A stretch of 38,461 nucleotides of DNA from an uncultured Acetatifactor sp. (GTDB lineage: Bacteria; Bacillota; Clostridia; Lachnospirales; Lachnospiraceae). The number at the start of each line of letters is the position of its first letter. Within the stretch, counting starts at the first letter, position 1. The position numbers and the translations under genes were made by a program. The notes beneath the pieces are model-generated. The model had not been told where the DNA came from. It worked only from the letters and a program-made list of their open reading frames with translations, and searched no databases. Location: NCBI GenBank assembly GCA_947624245.1, contig CANQJL010000023.1, positions 1 to 38,461 on the forward strand. The letters run 5' to 3'. This document shows, piece by piece, positions 1-8,111 of the stretch.

Positions 1-172
1 TGTGTGCCTTTTTCTATTCTGTTATATGAATAAATAGAAATATCCACTCCATTAGTTTGAAGTCTTGCAACCATATCCGTTTGCTTAATTTTCATAGATT
101 TGCGTATTTTTGCTATGTTCTTACCTATGTCCACATTGTTTACTTGGATAATTCTATCAATGCTTTCTTCAT

Positions 173-214
173 TTTTCATAAAATATTGCACCTCTGCACA
201 ATATTTTATGAAAA
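173..214. repeat. 16-bp perfect inverted repeat
   Basis: Two perfectly complementary 16-base arms (173-188 and 199-214) flank a 10-base loop. The arms are almost all A and T. The element lies just upstream of the promoter at 230-258 and may be a bidirectional terminator for a gene left of the window or an operator. No clear T-run follows the hairpin on either strand, so the terminator reading is not secure. The rest of 1-287 shows nothing convincing; a 63-codon open frame at 57-248 has no ribosome site. Confidence 0.6.
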
Positions 215-229
215 TTTGTTCCAAAATAA

Positions 230-258
230 TTGCACGAGAGCGCAATAAATGTTATAAT
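230..258 (+). promoter_or_regulatory. Promoter of the membrane protein/lipoprotein pair
   Basis: A -35 TTGCAC (230-235) and a perfect -10 TATAAT (253-258) are separated by exactly 17 bases, a textbook vegetative promoter. The start codon at 288 follows with an AAAGGAG ribosome site at 275-281. It probably drives both plus-strand genes at 288 and 873. Confidence 0.75.
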
Positions 259-287
259 GACTTCAAATAGAAGAAAAGGAGAAAAAC

Positions 288-848
288 ATGAACGAATCAA
301 ACTCAGCAAAAATTCCATTTTTTATAACCTTAATTGGAGCAATATTACTGTTGGCAATGACTTTATTACCATATGCATCAGCAAAAGATGACTACAAAGA
401 GTATTTAAAAAGTGCACCAAATGATTATTATGTCAGTGAAATTAAAATGACAAATGCAGCAGCCGTTAATATTTCGATGTTGGAATATGGACGTATTTAT
501 GCAGAAACTGCAAGGCAGGGAGTTTATAGGGAGGTAAGCATTATATGTATTGTGTTGATAGTGCTATTTGCATTTTTTTCACTATTGACGTTGCTAATGT
601 CATTGTTAAAAAAAGCTATTGGCATCATTATATTTGATTTTCTCTCATTGGGAATATTTTGGTTAATGCATTTTGACTATACAGACAGAGGCGTACTTCC
701 TACTAATTCATACGGATGGGGTATGGTAAATTATCTTACATATATTGTTGGCATTGCAGTTGCTATAGGAGCTGTTTGGCTATTCGTGGAAAAAAGAAAA
801 ATTAAAAGGCTTGGAAAATCCCAAATAGAAGCTACTATTCAAGAATAA
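288..848 (+). CDS. Hypothetical four-helix membrane protein
   Basis: I do not recognise a family. The 186-residue product has four hydrophobic segments at about residues 11-31, 83-106, 109-128 and 146-167. A polar loop of about 50 residues sits between helices 1 and 2, probably outside the cell, and the tail is basic (EKRKIKRLGK), probably cytoplasmic. The start is supported by AAAGGAG seven bases upstream and a strong promoter. The lipoprotein gene at 873 begins 24 bases after the stop, so the two are likely co-transcribed and may act together at the membrane. Base composition is much more AT-rich than the genes from 2364 onward, which suggests recent acquisition. Confidence 0.75.
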   Translation: MNESNSAKIPFFITLIGAILLLAMTLLPYASAKDDYKEYLKSAPNDYYVSEIKMTNAAAVNISMLEYGRIYAETARQGVYREVSIICIVLIVLFAFFSLLTLLMSLLKKAIGIIIFDFLSLGIFWLMHFDYTDRGVLPTNSYGWGMVNYLTYIVGIAVAIGAVWLFVEKRKIKRLGKSQIEATIQE

Positions 849-872
849 GAGGATTATAGAAAGGAAAACACT

Positions 873-2033
873 ATGAAGAAGAAATTACTTATACCGTTAT
901 TTTGCTTGTGCCTGATTTTCATGACTTCCTGTGGGCAAAATAAAACAGTATCCAGTGACGCAGACAATGTTACGTTACATTCCCAAGCAGAAGGCTCTCC
1001 AGATAGCAAGAATATAGCAGAAAGCAAAGATAGTACGGGAGATGAGACGGCAAAACAAACTGATTTCAAAGATCTCAATGAAACTATATCAACAGATGTA
1101 GACAGTACTATTTCTGCTATGATAGCAAAATATGAAAAAATAATAACAGATATTGATACATATGAAAAGTATTTAGGAAATACTGATAAAGTTGAGGCAT
1201 TTTATGGACAGATATGTGAAGATACAAAACAGTTGTGTATCAGAATGCGTGAATATAGCATCAACTATGCCGAAGCAATTATGGCATCTGATAAGTCTAA
1301 TGATGATAAATATAAGGATTTTGAGAAACTATATGACTGTATCTATGATGATGCTGGCAATGACATATATGACGAAATTTATGATGGCATACTTGATGAT
1401 ATATATGATGATTTTTACGATGGCATTTTAGATGATGCGTACGATAACGGTGCGCCATATGATGAATGGTCTGATGCACGTTCTAATGAATATGACTGGT
1501 GGTCTGATGCACGTTCTGATGTTTATGATGAATGGTCTGATTTTCGCTCAGATGTTTATGATTTTTGGTCTGATATGAGAAGTGAATTATGGGATGATGA
1601 TATTGAACGTGCTGAAGAAAAAATAGCGGATTTCCGAAAAGATATTGAGAAAATAAAAAGCAAGGGCATTCAAAGTGATGTTCAGACATCAACTGAAGAA
1701 AACAATCCTAATGATGTTGCCTCTGAAAATACGGAAAATGGGGAATCCGATACAAATGCAAAATTAGCAGATGGTATGCGTCCTGAGTTCAAAGATGCGA
1801 TGGATAGTTATGAAGCATTTTATGATGAATATTGCGACATTCTAAAGAAATATACTGAAAATCCATCTGATATGAAGTTGCTTGCAGATTATACAGATAT
1901 GTTGGCAAAAGCCGCCGAAATGGCTGAAAAATTTGATGATTGGGAAAATGCTGATTTGAATAGTACAGAGTTAAAATACTATTTAGATGTTAATAACCGT
2001 GTTACTCAAAAGCTCCTTGATGTGGTTGAATAA
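873..2033 (+). CDS. Repeat-bearing acidic lipoprotein
   Basis: The 386-residue product has a lipoprotein signal peptide with lipobox and Cys20 (FMTSC), so it is probably anchored outside the membrane. An acidic, helical region follows. Residues about 167-192 contain two copies of a 12-residue Asp/Tyr unit with the core YDGILDD. Residues 197-240 contain four tandem 11-residue units of the pattern DEWSDxRSxxY, visible in the DNA as four 33-bp repeats at 1461-1592. A charged coiled-coil-like stretch and a Ser/Asn/Glu linker lead to a C-terminal helical domain (about 302-386, starting MRPEFKDAMDSYEAF) that resembles, from memory, the DUF6591 type found in Firmicute lipoproteins. Function unknown. 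It shares a promoter and AT-rich composition with the membrane protein upstream. Confidence 0.8.
   Translation: MKKKLLIPLFCLCLIFMTSCGQNKTVSSDADNVTLHSQAEGSPDSKNIAESKDSTGDETAKQTDFKDLNETISTDVDSTISAMIAKYEKIITDIDTYEKYLGNTDKVEAFYGQICEDTKQLCIRMREYSINYAEAIMASDKSNDDKYKDFEKLYDCIYDDAGNDIYDEIYDGILDDIYDDFYDGILDDAYDNGAPYDEWSDARSNEYDWWSDARSDVYDEWSDFRSDVYDFWSDMRSELWDDDIERAEEKIADFRKDIEKIKSKGIQSDVQTSTEENNPNDVASENTENGESDTNAKLADGMRPEFKDAMDSYEAFYDEYCDILKKYTENPSDMKLLADYTDMLAKAAEMAEKFDDWENADLNSTELKYYLDVNNRVTQKLLDVVE
1461..1592 (+). repeat. Four tandem 33-bp coding repeats
   Basis: Units at 1461-1493, 1494-1526, 1527-1559 and 1560-1592 each encode an 11-residue WSD-x-R motif in the lipoprotein gene. Units 1 to 3 are nearly identical around TGGTCTGAT; unit 4 is more diverged. 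The unit is a multiple of three, so changes in copy number would keep the reading frame. Confidence 0.85.
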
Positions 2034-2363
2034 GTGCAGGAAGTATATAAGAGTTTCGTTTTTGACAGAGGAGCCTATCTTGCTCCGATTTGTTTAATTG
2101 TTCAACACTGATACCACAAGCGCAGACCGGGAAGCGCTGCGAAGCAGCATTTACCGGGCAAGCGGTGGCTCACAGGTATAATGTGCCGCGTATGCGGCAG
2201 TATACCGATGCAATCGGCATGAATTCTGCGCAGCAGAATCATTTTACCATAGCCCCACACACAATTCCATTGAATTTTGCCTAATCTCCTCACATTGGCT
2301 TTTCTGCTCCAATACAAGCCATCCGTTAGCTGTCGGATATTTGAATTGCGGAATAATTGAACT
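2034..2363. other. Gene-free stretch between convergent genes, rich in hairpins
   Basis: This 330-base gap separates the plus-strand lipoprotein gene from the 3' end of comEC. No convincing gene is present: short open frames on both strands lack ribosome sites. It holds a run of perfect short hairpins between 2070 and 2239 (separate entry). The base composition changes from AT-rich on the left to GC-rich on the right, so this may be the edge of an acquired segment. Confidence 0.6.
2070..2239. repeat. Cluster of five short hairpins (REP-like)
   Basis: Perfect stems are visible at 2070-2074/2082-2086 (GGAGC/GCTCC), 2136-2140/2144-2148 (GCTGC/GCAGC around GAA), 2184-2189/2194-2199 (TGCCGC/GCGGCA, extended by GGTATA 2175-2180 and TATACC 2201-2206), 2205-2209/2213-2217 (CCGAT/ATCGG around GCA) and 2223-2229/2233-2239 (ATTCTGC/GCAGAAT around GCA). 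Most loops are three or four bases. The first hairpin, followed by a T-rich stretch, could be a weak terminator for the lipoprotein gene. The set as a whole looks like a palindromic intergenic element. Confidence 0.6.
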
Positions 2364-4787
2364 TCACTCGAACCTGATGATAACGGCTCCCTGCTCCTTC
2401 GTCTGCAGCACCGTGCTGCCGGCCTTTTCCAACCGCTCCAGAAGCTCTCTGTGCGGGTGGCCGTAGCGATTATCCTTTCCGCAGGAGATCACGGCAAATC
2501 GGGGCCGTATCAGCCGCAGCAGCTCCTCCGAGGTGCTTCCTCCGGAACCGTGATGCGCCACCTTGAGCACGTCCACTTCCTTGATGTTCCTGTCATATAA
2601 CTGTTCCAGCAGCGCCTTCTCTCCCTCCTTCTCCACATCGCCGGTCAAAAGCAGGGTCGCGGTCTTTCCCGACACGAACTCCACATAAAAACATTCCGAA
2701 TAGGTATTGGCGTCCTCGTTCCTCCAGCCGGCGGACGGGTGCAGACAGGTAAATTTCGCGCTCCCGCAGTCCCAGGTATCTCCGGCCGAGACGAAGCGAA
2801 TGTCTATGGACGGCTTCTGCCGTGCCGTGCGCGCCGCTTCTGTCAGAGCGCCCAGCTGCCTCGCCCTGATCTCCTCCGCCGCATTCGGGAGAATAAGCTG
2901 TCGGATCGTCACGCCGCTTTTGCTCCCCATATGCAGAAGCTCCTCAATTCCGCTTACATGGTCCTCGTCAGGGTGGGAGACAAAGACCGCATCCAGCGTC
3001 CGTATCCCGCTGTATTTTAAGAACGGGAGCAGCACATATTCTCCCACGCCGGATCTTCCGCTGCTGCCGCAGTCAAAGAGGTAGGTCTCGCCCGATTCGG
3101 TCTGTACCACAATACAGTCCCCCTGCCCCACGTCCAGGAACGTAACGCGGTTCTCCGCGAACGGACGGAATCCCAGAAACAGGACGGCAAAGAGCAGAAC
3201 TGCGGCGGTGGCCGCTCCTTCGTAAATTCCCCGTCCTCTCAAACTGCGGCCTTTTCTTTCCACTCCCTCTTTTCTATCTATATCCTTTTTCCCTACTATA
3301 TCCTTTCCCCCTTCTATACTCCTTTCCCCTTCTATACTCCTTTCCCCTTCTATACTCCTTCCCCCTTCTATGCCTTTTTTCCTTTCCCGCCAAAGCATCA
3401 GCACACCCAGAACCAGATAATACACCGCCGCCTGCCACAGCTTCGGGCAGCCCGGATTCCAGGTGTGAAAGGGAAGCTTGGCACAGAATGCGCAGAGAAG
3501 CTCATACCAGCCAAGGATTCCCCTTACCGCGACTGCCGACAGACCGCAGCCGGGAAAGGCCGCGGTCACAAATCCCGCCAGCATCAGCGGTCTGACAAAG
3601 GGCAGCACCAGCACATTGATCAAAACGGAGTACACAGGCACCTCATAATAGTACCGAAGCTGCACCGGCAGCGTGGCAAGCACCACAGACAGGCTGGCAA
3701 ACGCCGATTGCTTCAGGCTTTTTCCTGCGGAGGCGAAGATGCGCAGCACCGCATTTCGCTCTTCCGTCCCTGGCCTTTCCTCTTTTCCCGTCCCCAAAAG
3801 AGACGGGCAGAGCACTCCCACGCCCAGCACGGAGGAAAAGGACAGCAGAAATCCGCTGTTCTGCAGATAATAGGGATTAAAGCACAGCATTGCCGCTCCT
3901 ACCACCCCCAGCGCCGTCAGCATGTCGTATGTCCTGCCGATCGCCTCTCCCAGCATACGGATCAGGTACATTCCGATGGCGCGGCAGGCCGATACGCTAA
4001 AGCCCGTGAGACAGCCGTACAGCAAAAGCAGGAGGCAGCCGCCGAAGGCCGCGGGCGCCACGGGTATGCGCAGCCGCCGAAGCAGTCTGTAGAGGCTGAT
4101 TCCGAGAATGGTAACATGGAGCGAAGAAATGCTCAGGATATGCATGATCCCGCTCTGTCGGTACAGATCCTCCACATTCTCGTCGAGACCGCCCCTGTCC
4201 CCCAACAGCAGCGCGCACATGATTCCGGCGTCCTCCTCCGAAAGCGCCCGATACAGACGCGCCCTCAGGGACAGGCGCAGCCGATACAGCCCTTCCCGAA
4301 GCGGCCAGCTTCTCTCTCCCTGTCCTAGCAAAAGGGCTCCGTTCAGGCGGCCGCCCACCCCGAGGGAACGATAGTAGACGGCGGCATCGAACTCCCCCGG
4401 ATTGGAGGCGTGTGCCATGGGCGCAAAGCTGCCCTGCAGAGTCACATAACGCCCCATGGGTATGTCCTGTGCCTCCTCCAATCTGCATATGATATTGTCC
4501 TTACAGGATATGTTCTGCCGGGAATGTCCGGCGTTTGATATAAGATCCGAGCCCGCATCTTCGGGCCCGTCAAGACTCTGCACACTGACGGAAACGTCCT
4601 GCAGATAATAATTCAGGTCGTCCTTTTGATACACCTGTCCTGTGACGACGATTTCCCGACGCTTTCCCAGGCTCGCGGCGCTGACCACGCCTTCCGCTGC
4701 GGCGTCCGCGTCTTCGGTCCTCAGGCGTATTCCGGCTATTATGACCAGAAAAAGGGCAACCAATAAGAGCGGTCGCCTCATCCGCAT
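2364..4787 (-). CDS. comEC: DNA uptake channel protein ComEC
   Basis: ComEC forms the inner-membrane channel that brings single-stranded DNA into the cell during natural transformation. The 807-residue product has an N-terminal hydrophobic segment, a DUF4131-like soluble region, a multi-helix competence domain (about 180-480) and a C-terminal metallo-beta-lactamase-like domain. The last carries DVGQGD (about 552-557), SHPDEDH (604-610) and AHHGSGGST (about 744 on), all expected for ComEC/Rec2. Between the membrane part and this domain lies a low-complexity insert of RSIEGE repeats. Length is near the family norm. The ATG at 4787 is very close to AAAGGAA; the second ATG at 4781 is better spaced and may be the real start. 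It is last in an operon with comEA, 64 bases after the GerMN gene. Confidence 0.93.
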   Translation of the reverse strand: MRMRRPLLLVALFLVIIAGIRLRTEDADAAAEGVVSAASLGKRREIVVTGQVYQKDDLNYYLQDVSVSVQSLDGPEDAGSDLISNAGHSRQNISCKDNIICRLEEAQDIPMGRYVTLQGSFAPMAHASNPGEFDAAVYYRSLGVGGRLNGALLLGQGERSWPLREGLYRLRLSLRARLYRALSEEDAGIMCALLLGDRGGLDENVEDLYRQSGIMHILSISSLHVTILGISLYRLLRRLRIPVAPAAFGGCLLLLLYGCLTGFSVSACRAIGMYLIRMLGEAIGRTYDMLTALGVVGAAMLCFNPYYLQNSGFLLSFSSVLGVGVLCPSLLGTGKEERPGTEERNAVLRIFASAGKSLKQSAFASLSVVLATLPVQLRYYYEVPVYSVLINVLVLPFVRPLMLAGFVTAAFPGCGLSAVAVRGILGWYELLCAFCAKLPFHTWNPGCPKLWQAAVYYLVLGVLMLWRERKKGIEGGRSIEGERSIEGERSIEGGKDIVGKKDIDRKEGVERKGRSLRGRGIYEGAATAAVLLFAVLFLGFRPFAENRVTFLDVGQGDCIVVQTESGETYLFDCGSSGRSGVGEYVLLPFLKYSGIRTLDAVFVSHPDEDHVSGIEELLHMGSKSGVTIRQLILPNAAEEIRARQLGALTEAARTARQKPSIDIRFVSAGDTWDCGSAKFTCLHPSAGWRNEDANTYSECFYVEFVSGKTATLLLTGDVEKEGEKALLEQLYDRNIKEVDVLKVAHHGSGGSTSEELLRLIRPRFAVISCGKDNRYGHPHRELLERLEKAGSTVLQTKEQGAVIIRFE
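3306..3371 (-). repeat. 18-bp tandem repeats inside comEC
   Basis: About three and a half copies of an 18-base unit (plus strand CCCTTCTATACTCCTTTC) lie in tandem and encode six-residue repeats of the type RSIEGE in the linker before the nuclease-like domain. Flanking codons (GKDIVGKKDIDRKEG) look like decayed copies. The unit is in frame, so slippage would only change linker length. Confidence 0.85.
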
Positions 4788-4851
4788 TTTCCTTTCTCAT
4801 GATTTATGTCTGTATTTCATTCCGTTTTGGCTTACTGTGAATCGGCTTCGC

Positions 4852-5826
4852 TTATTTTTCCGGCGTGACCACAATGTCAAGATTGCGCTCATAGGCGGTA
4901 CTGCTGAGAGAAGCCGGCACTTCGCCGTTTATCAGGATCTGGACTTTATTGATGTTGCTGAGCTCCGCAAGAGAATTTACGATGGCATACACAGATATCT
5001 CCGTTGGCACGTTGTTCACCACCGTCAGGAAATTATCGTCCAGATTGACATAACAGATACCGTCCCTGGTAGTGACGTTTAAGACCTTCGTGTTGGGATT
5101 GATCACGGGATACAATCCCTCCACCTGACCGCTGGGACCGGCTATCAACTCCTCCACCACAAAGCGCTCCAGCTGCATACTGGTGGAGTAATACTTCTCC
5201 CGATAAGCGGCCGTCAGACTTAAACCGTCCTCCCCCGCAAAATACAGCTTTACTCTGGCAAGCTCATAGGTGTTGATCTCGTTGCCGTCATTGTCAATGA
5301 ACTGATCGGCGCTCATCCAGCCTACAGGTCTTCCCAGATTATCGTACAACTGTTTCCCTTCCACCGTAATTTCCACATAGTTCAAATCTTCCATTTGGGT
5401 CAACGTCCGCACGATGGCCGCCCGCACCAGCACCTCCGTGGTGGGGGACAGTGCAAGATAGGCGCTGTCCACGTCAAGGCGCAGCGTTTCCCCGTCTCTT
5501 TCCGCGCTCAGCACCTGAAATCCCATGGCAAGCGGAGCCTTGTACTCCAGCTTTTCCGGATTGGCGGCAAGATACCCCAGCAATTCCTGAAGCTGAGCGT
5601 CCGGGGTCTCCGCAGTCTTTTCCTGTGCATGCTGCTCCACCTTCGTCTCGGCGCTGCTGACATAATACACCTGCCATGCATTCTCTCCGGCGCCGTCATC
5701 TTTTCCGCAGGCGGCAAGCCCAAGCGTGCAGCATACCGCAAGCAGCGCTGCCCTGATAAAAGTTCCCACAGCCCGCCGCTCTGTGCTTCGTGATTGATTT
5801 TTTCCCGCCGTATGTCCGTGTGTCAT
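4852..5826 (-). CDS. GerMN-domain lipoprotein
   Basis: The 324-residue product has a long N-terminal region, a hydrophobic signal and a lipobox ending at Cys40 (LAAC), so it is probably anchored outside the membrane. It contains two GerMN-type domains, seen around LDVDSAYLALSP and again around CYVNLDDNFLTV, each followed by a helix and a VEITVEG or VQILINGE strand. GerM is needed for spore formation and germination in Bacillus; actinobacterial LpqB, which also carries a GerMN domain, modulates the kinase MtrB. The start is supported by AAAGGA five bases upstream. It lies 41 bases after the sensor kinase and before comEC, so a role with this kinase is plausible but inferred. Confidence 0.85.
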   Translation of the reverse strand: MTHGHTAGKNQSRSTERRAVGTFIRAALLAVCCTLGLAACGKDDGAGENAWQVYYVSSAETKVEQHAQEKTAETPDAQLQELLGYLAANPEKLEYKAPLAMGFQVLSAERDGETLRLDVDSAYLALSPTTEVLVRAAIVRTLTQMEDLNYVEITVEGKQLYDNLGRPVGWMSADQFIDNDGNEINTYELARVKLYFAGEDGLSLTAAYREKYYSTSMQLERFVVEELIAGPSGQVEGLYPVINPNTKVLNVTTRDGICYVNLDDNFLTVVNNVPTEISVYAIVNSLAELSNINKVQILINGEVPASLSSTAYERNLDIVVTPEK

Positions 5827-5867
5827 AAAAATCCTTTCAACAGATGGCGCCCTCGCCGGCGCCCGTT

Positions 5868-7370
5868 CTACTGCGTGATGAAGGTCAGGGGAATCTTCAC
5901 CGTGAAACAGGAGCCCTCCCCTTCCTCGCTGGTCACCGTGATCGTGCCCTTGTGCATGATCACAGCGCTTCTGGTAATGGCAAGCCCAAGTCCCGTACCG
6001 CCGATCTCCCGGGAGTGGGATTTGTCCGCCCTGTAGAATCTCTCGTAAATATGCTCCAGCGAATCCTCCGGTATACCGAGACCCGAATCGCTGACCTTAA
6101 AGGTAAAGTACTGGTGATCCGCATCCAGCTCCACCTTTACCCAGCCGTGCTCCTTGTTGTACTTGATGGCGTTCTCCACCAGATTCGTCATGATCAGCGT
6201 CATCTTGACCTCGTCCACCTCGGCCACTACGGGACGCATACTCTCAAATACCAGCTCCACGTCCTTCTTCCTGGCCATCGGCCGCAGACGCTTCAGAATC
6301 AGTTCTATGAGATCGTTGATGTTCAGGGAAACGATGTTCAGATCCTGTACCTTTTTGTCCATCTTTACCAGAGTGAGCAGATCGGTGATGATCTTGTTCT
6401 CCCTGTCTATCTCCGATACCATGTCCTCCATGAACTCTCTGTAGAGCTCCGCCGGAGCATCTCCCTGCGCCAGCAGAGAATCCGCCAGGACTTTGATGGA
6501 GGTCATGGGCGTCTTCAGCTCATGGGACACGTTTGCCACAAATTCCTGTCTGGAGTCATCCAGCGCTTTCATTCTTTTCAACAGCTGGTTGAACGCTTCC
6601 ACAATATGCGCCGTCTCGGCATAGCCGGGCACGGAAATCTCCTCATTCGCATATCCCGCCTGTACCGCGTTGATCGCACTGGTCACGCGATGCAGCGGTT
6701 TCGTCAGCACCACGGCCATGACAATGGCGATGGCGATGACAAAGACAAAAATCAGATTTTCCAGAAGCACCGCCCTCCTGTTCAGCACCTCCATGGTGCT
6801 GACGATTGCCTCATTGGAAATGCTGGTCAGCATGACGCCCTCTATAGCGTCCGATGTGTTCTGTCCTTCCGCATCGACTGCCGCGCTTGCGGAGACAATG
6901 GGCACCGTCATCTCTATGTAACCGTGCTGCTTGTCATAATAGGAGGTGTTGACCCCCTGAAAGCAGCGGATCACTTCCTCGGAAATGATGGTCTTGCCCT
7001 CACTGATGCCATAGGTATCCTTCACCACGCGCAGACTGGAATCCACGATCAGGACCCTGCCTTCGTACAGGTTGGAGATCGTCTCCAGCTCCGCGTCGAT
7101 CACGTCCCTGGAAACAAGATTGCCGTTTTCCTCTGTGGGGGTATTGTTGAGATAGTTGTTGCTGATCAGGTGATTTCCTATCACGAGCAGTTGATTCTGC
7201 ACCGTTGCGATTCGCTGCTCCACGGTCCTCTCCTCGTAATTATCCAGAATGCCGTAGCGCATGAACAGACAGGGAATAACACCTGCCAGCAATATGATCA
7301 AAAAGATTCGCGCCTTCAGACTGCGCAAAGAAATGAGCTGCTTCAGCTCACGAAACAATTCCGCTGCCAT
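5868..7370 (-). CDS. Membrane sensor histidine kinase (WalK/MtrB-like)
   Basis: This is a transmembrane sensor that phosphorylates the partner regulator encoded just upstream. The 500-residue protein has helix 1 (about 19-36), an extracellular sensor region of about 165 residues, helix 2 (about 205-226), a HAMP domain starting at PLHRVTSAI, a HisKA domain with FVANVSHELKTP and His283, and an HATPase domain with the N box NLVENAIKYN, DSGLGIP and GGTGLGLAI. There is no PAS domain between HAMP and HisKA, unlike typical Bacillus WalK. The gene starts 20 bases after the regulator stop. The signal is unknown; nearby genes suggest cell envelope or DNA uptake. Confidence 0.92.
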   Translation of the reverse strand: MAAELFRELKQLISLRSLKARIFLIILLAGVIPCLFMRYGILDNYEERTVEQRIATVQNQLLVIGNHLISNNYLNNTPTEENGNLVSRDVIDAELETISNLYEGRVLIVDSSLRVVKDTYGISEGKTIISEEVIRCFQGVNTSYYDKQHGYIEMTVPIVSASAAVDAEGQNTSDAIEGVMLTSISNEAIVSTMEVLNRRAVLLENLIFVFVIAIAIVMAVVLTKPLHRVTSAINAVQAGYANEEISVPGYAETAHIVEAFNQLLKRMKALDDSRQEFVANVSHELKTPMTSIKVLADSLLAQGDAPAELYREFMEDMVSEIDRENKIITDLLTLVKMDKKVQDLNIVSLNINDLIELILKRLRPMARKKDVELVFESMRPVVAEVDEVKMTLIMTNLVENAIKYNKEHGWVKVELDADHQYFTFKVSDSGLGIPEDSLEHIYERFYRADKSHSREIGGTGLGLAITRSAVIMHKGTITVTSEEGEGSCFTVKIPLTFITQ

Positions 7371-7390
7371 TTATCTCTCTATACGCTCCC

Positions 7391-8092
7391 TCATGTATTC
7401 AGGAAGTAATAGCCCACGCCCCACTTGGTATGTACATATTGGGGCTCGCTGGGATTTTGCTCGATCTTCTCCCTGAGCCGTCTGATGTGGACGTCCACGG
7501 TGCGCACGTCGCCGGGATAATCGGCGCCCCATACCAGCTCCAACAGCTTTTCCCTGCTGTAGACCTTGTTGGGATTGAGCATCAACAGTTCCAGAACCTC
7601 AAACTCCTTTGCCGTCAGACCGATCTCCCTGCCGGCGATGTATGCCCTCCTGCCCTCGCAGTCCAGACGCATATCTCCGCTCTCCAGCATTTTCGGTGCG
7701 GGCGCGGCGCTTCCCAGAACGCGCTTGGGCTCCGTGCGGCGCATGATCGCCTTGATGCGGGCCTTCACCTCCAAAATATTGAAGGGCTTCGTGATGTAAT
7801 CATCGGCGCCGTACTCTAACCCCAGTATCTTATCTATGTCGTCTCCCTTGGCGGTCAGCATGATGATAGGTACGTTGGAGAACTCTCTGATCTGCTGGCA
7901 CACTTCAAAACCGGTGAGCTTCGGCAGCATCACGTCGAGGAGAATGATGTCGTATTGATTGTTCCTTGCGTACTCCAGCGCTTCCTCACCGTCATACGCA
8001 CAATCAATCTCCATATCGTCCTGTTCCAGACTGAAGCGGATTCCCTTGACAATCAGCTTTTCGTCGTCCACTACCAACACTCTCTTAGCCAT
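7391..8092 (-). CDS. OmpR/PhoB-family response regulator (WalR-like)
   Basis: The 233-residue product has a receiver domain (VLVVDDE, phospho-acceptor Asp53 in LLDVMLP, the conserved Thr in MLTAKG, Lys in YITKPF) and a winged-helix DNA-binding domain ending RTVDVHIRRLREKIE. The closest look-alikes are WalR/VicR and MtrA. I chose the ATG at 8092 (MAKRVLVVDDE) over a GTG three codons upstream because AGAGGGTGG is correctly spaced before it. It is preceded by comEA with 19 bases between and followed by the kinase 20 bases on, so the pair is co-expressed inside the competence-type operon. Confidence 0.93.
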   Translation of the reverse strand: MAKRVLVVDDEKLIVKGIRFSLEQDDMEIDCAYDGEEALEYARNNQYDIILLDVMLPKLTGFEVCQQIREFSNVPIIMLTAKGDDIDKILGLEYGADDYITKPFNILEVKARIKAIMRRTEPKRVLGSAAPAPKMLESGDMRLDCEGRRAYIAGREIGLTAKEFEVLELLMLNPNKVYSREKLLELVWGADYPGDVRTVDVHIRRLREKIEQNPSEPQYVHTKWGVGYYFLNT

Positions 8093-8111
8093 ACTGTCCA
8101 CCCTCTCATTG

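Noticed and set aside
57..248. Plus-strand open frame of 63 codons at the left edge
   Set aside because: No ribosome site, no recognisable protein pattern, and it runs through the 16-bp palindrome and the promoter at 230-258.
5844..7409. 521-codon plus-strand open frame opposite the sensor kinase
   Set aside because: It lies antisense to a complete, motif-rich histidine kinase; its translation is His/Arg/Gln-rich with no domain, as expected from the complement of a GC-rich gene.
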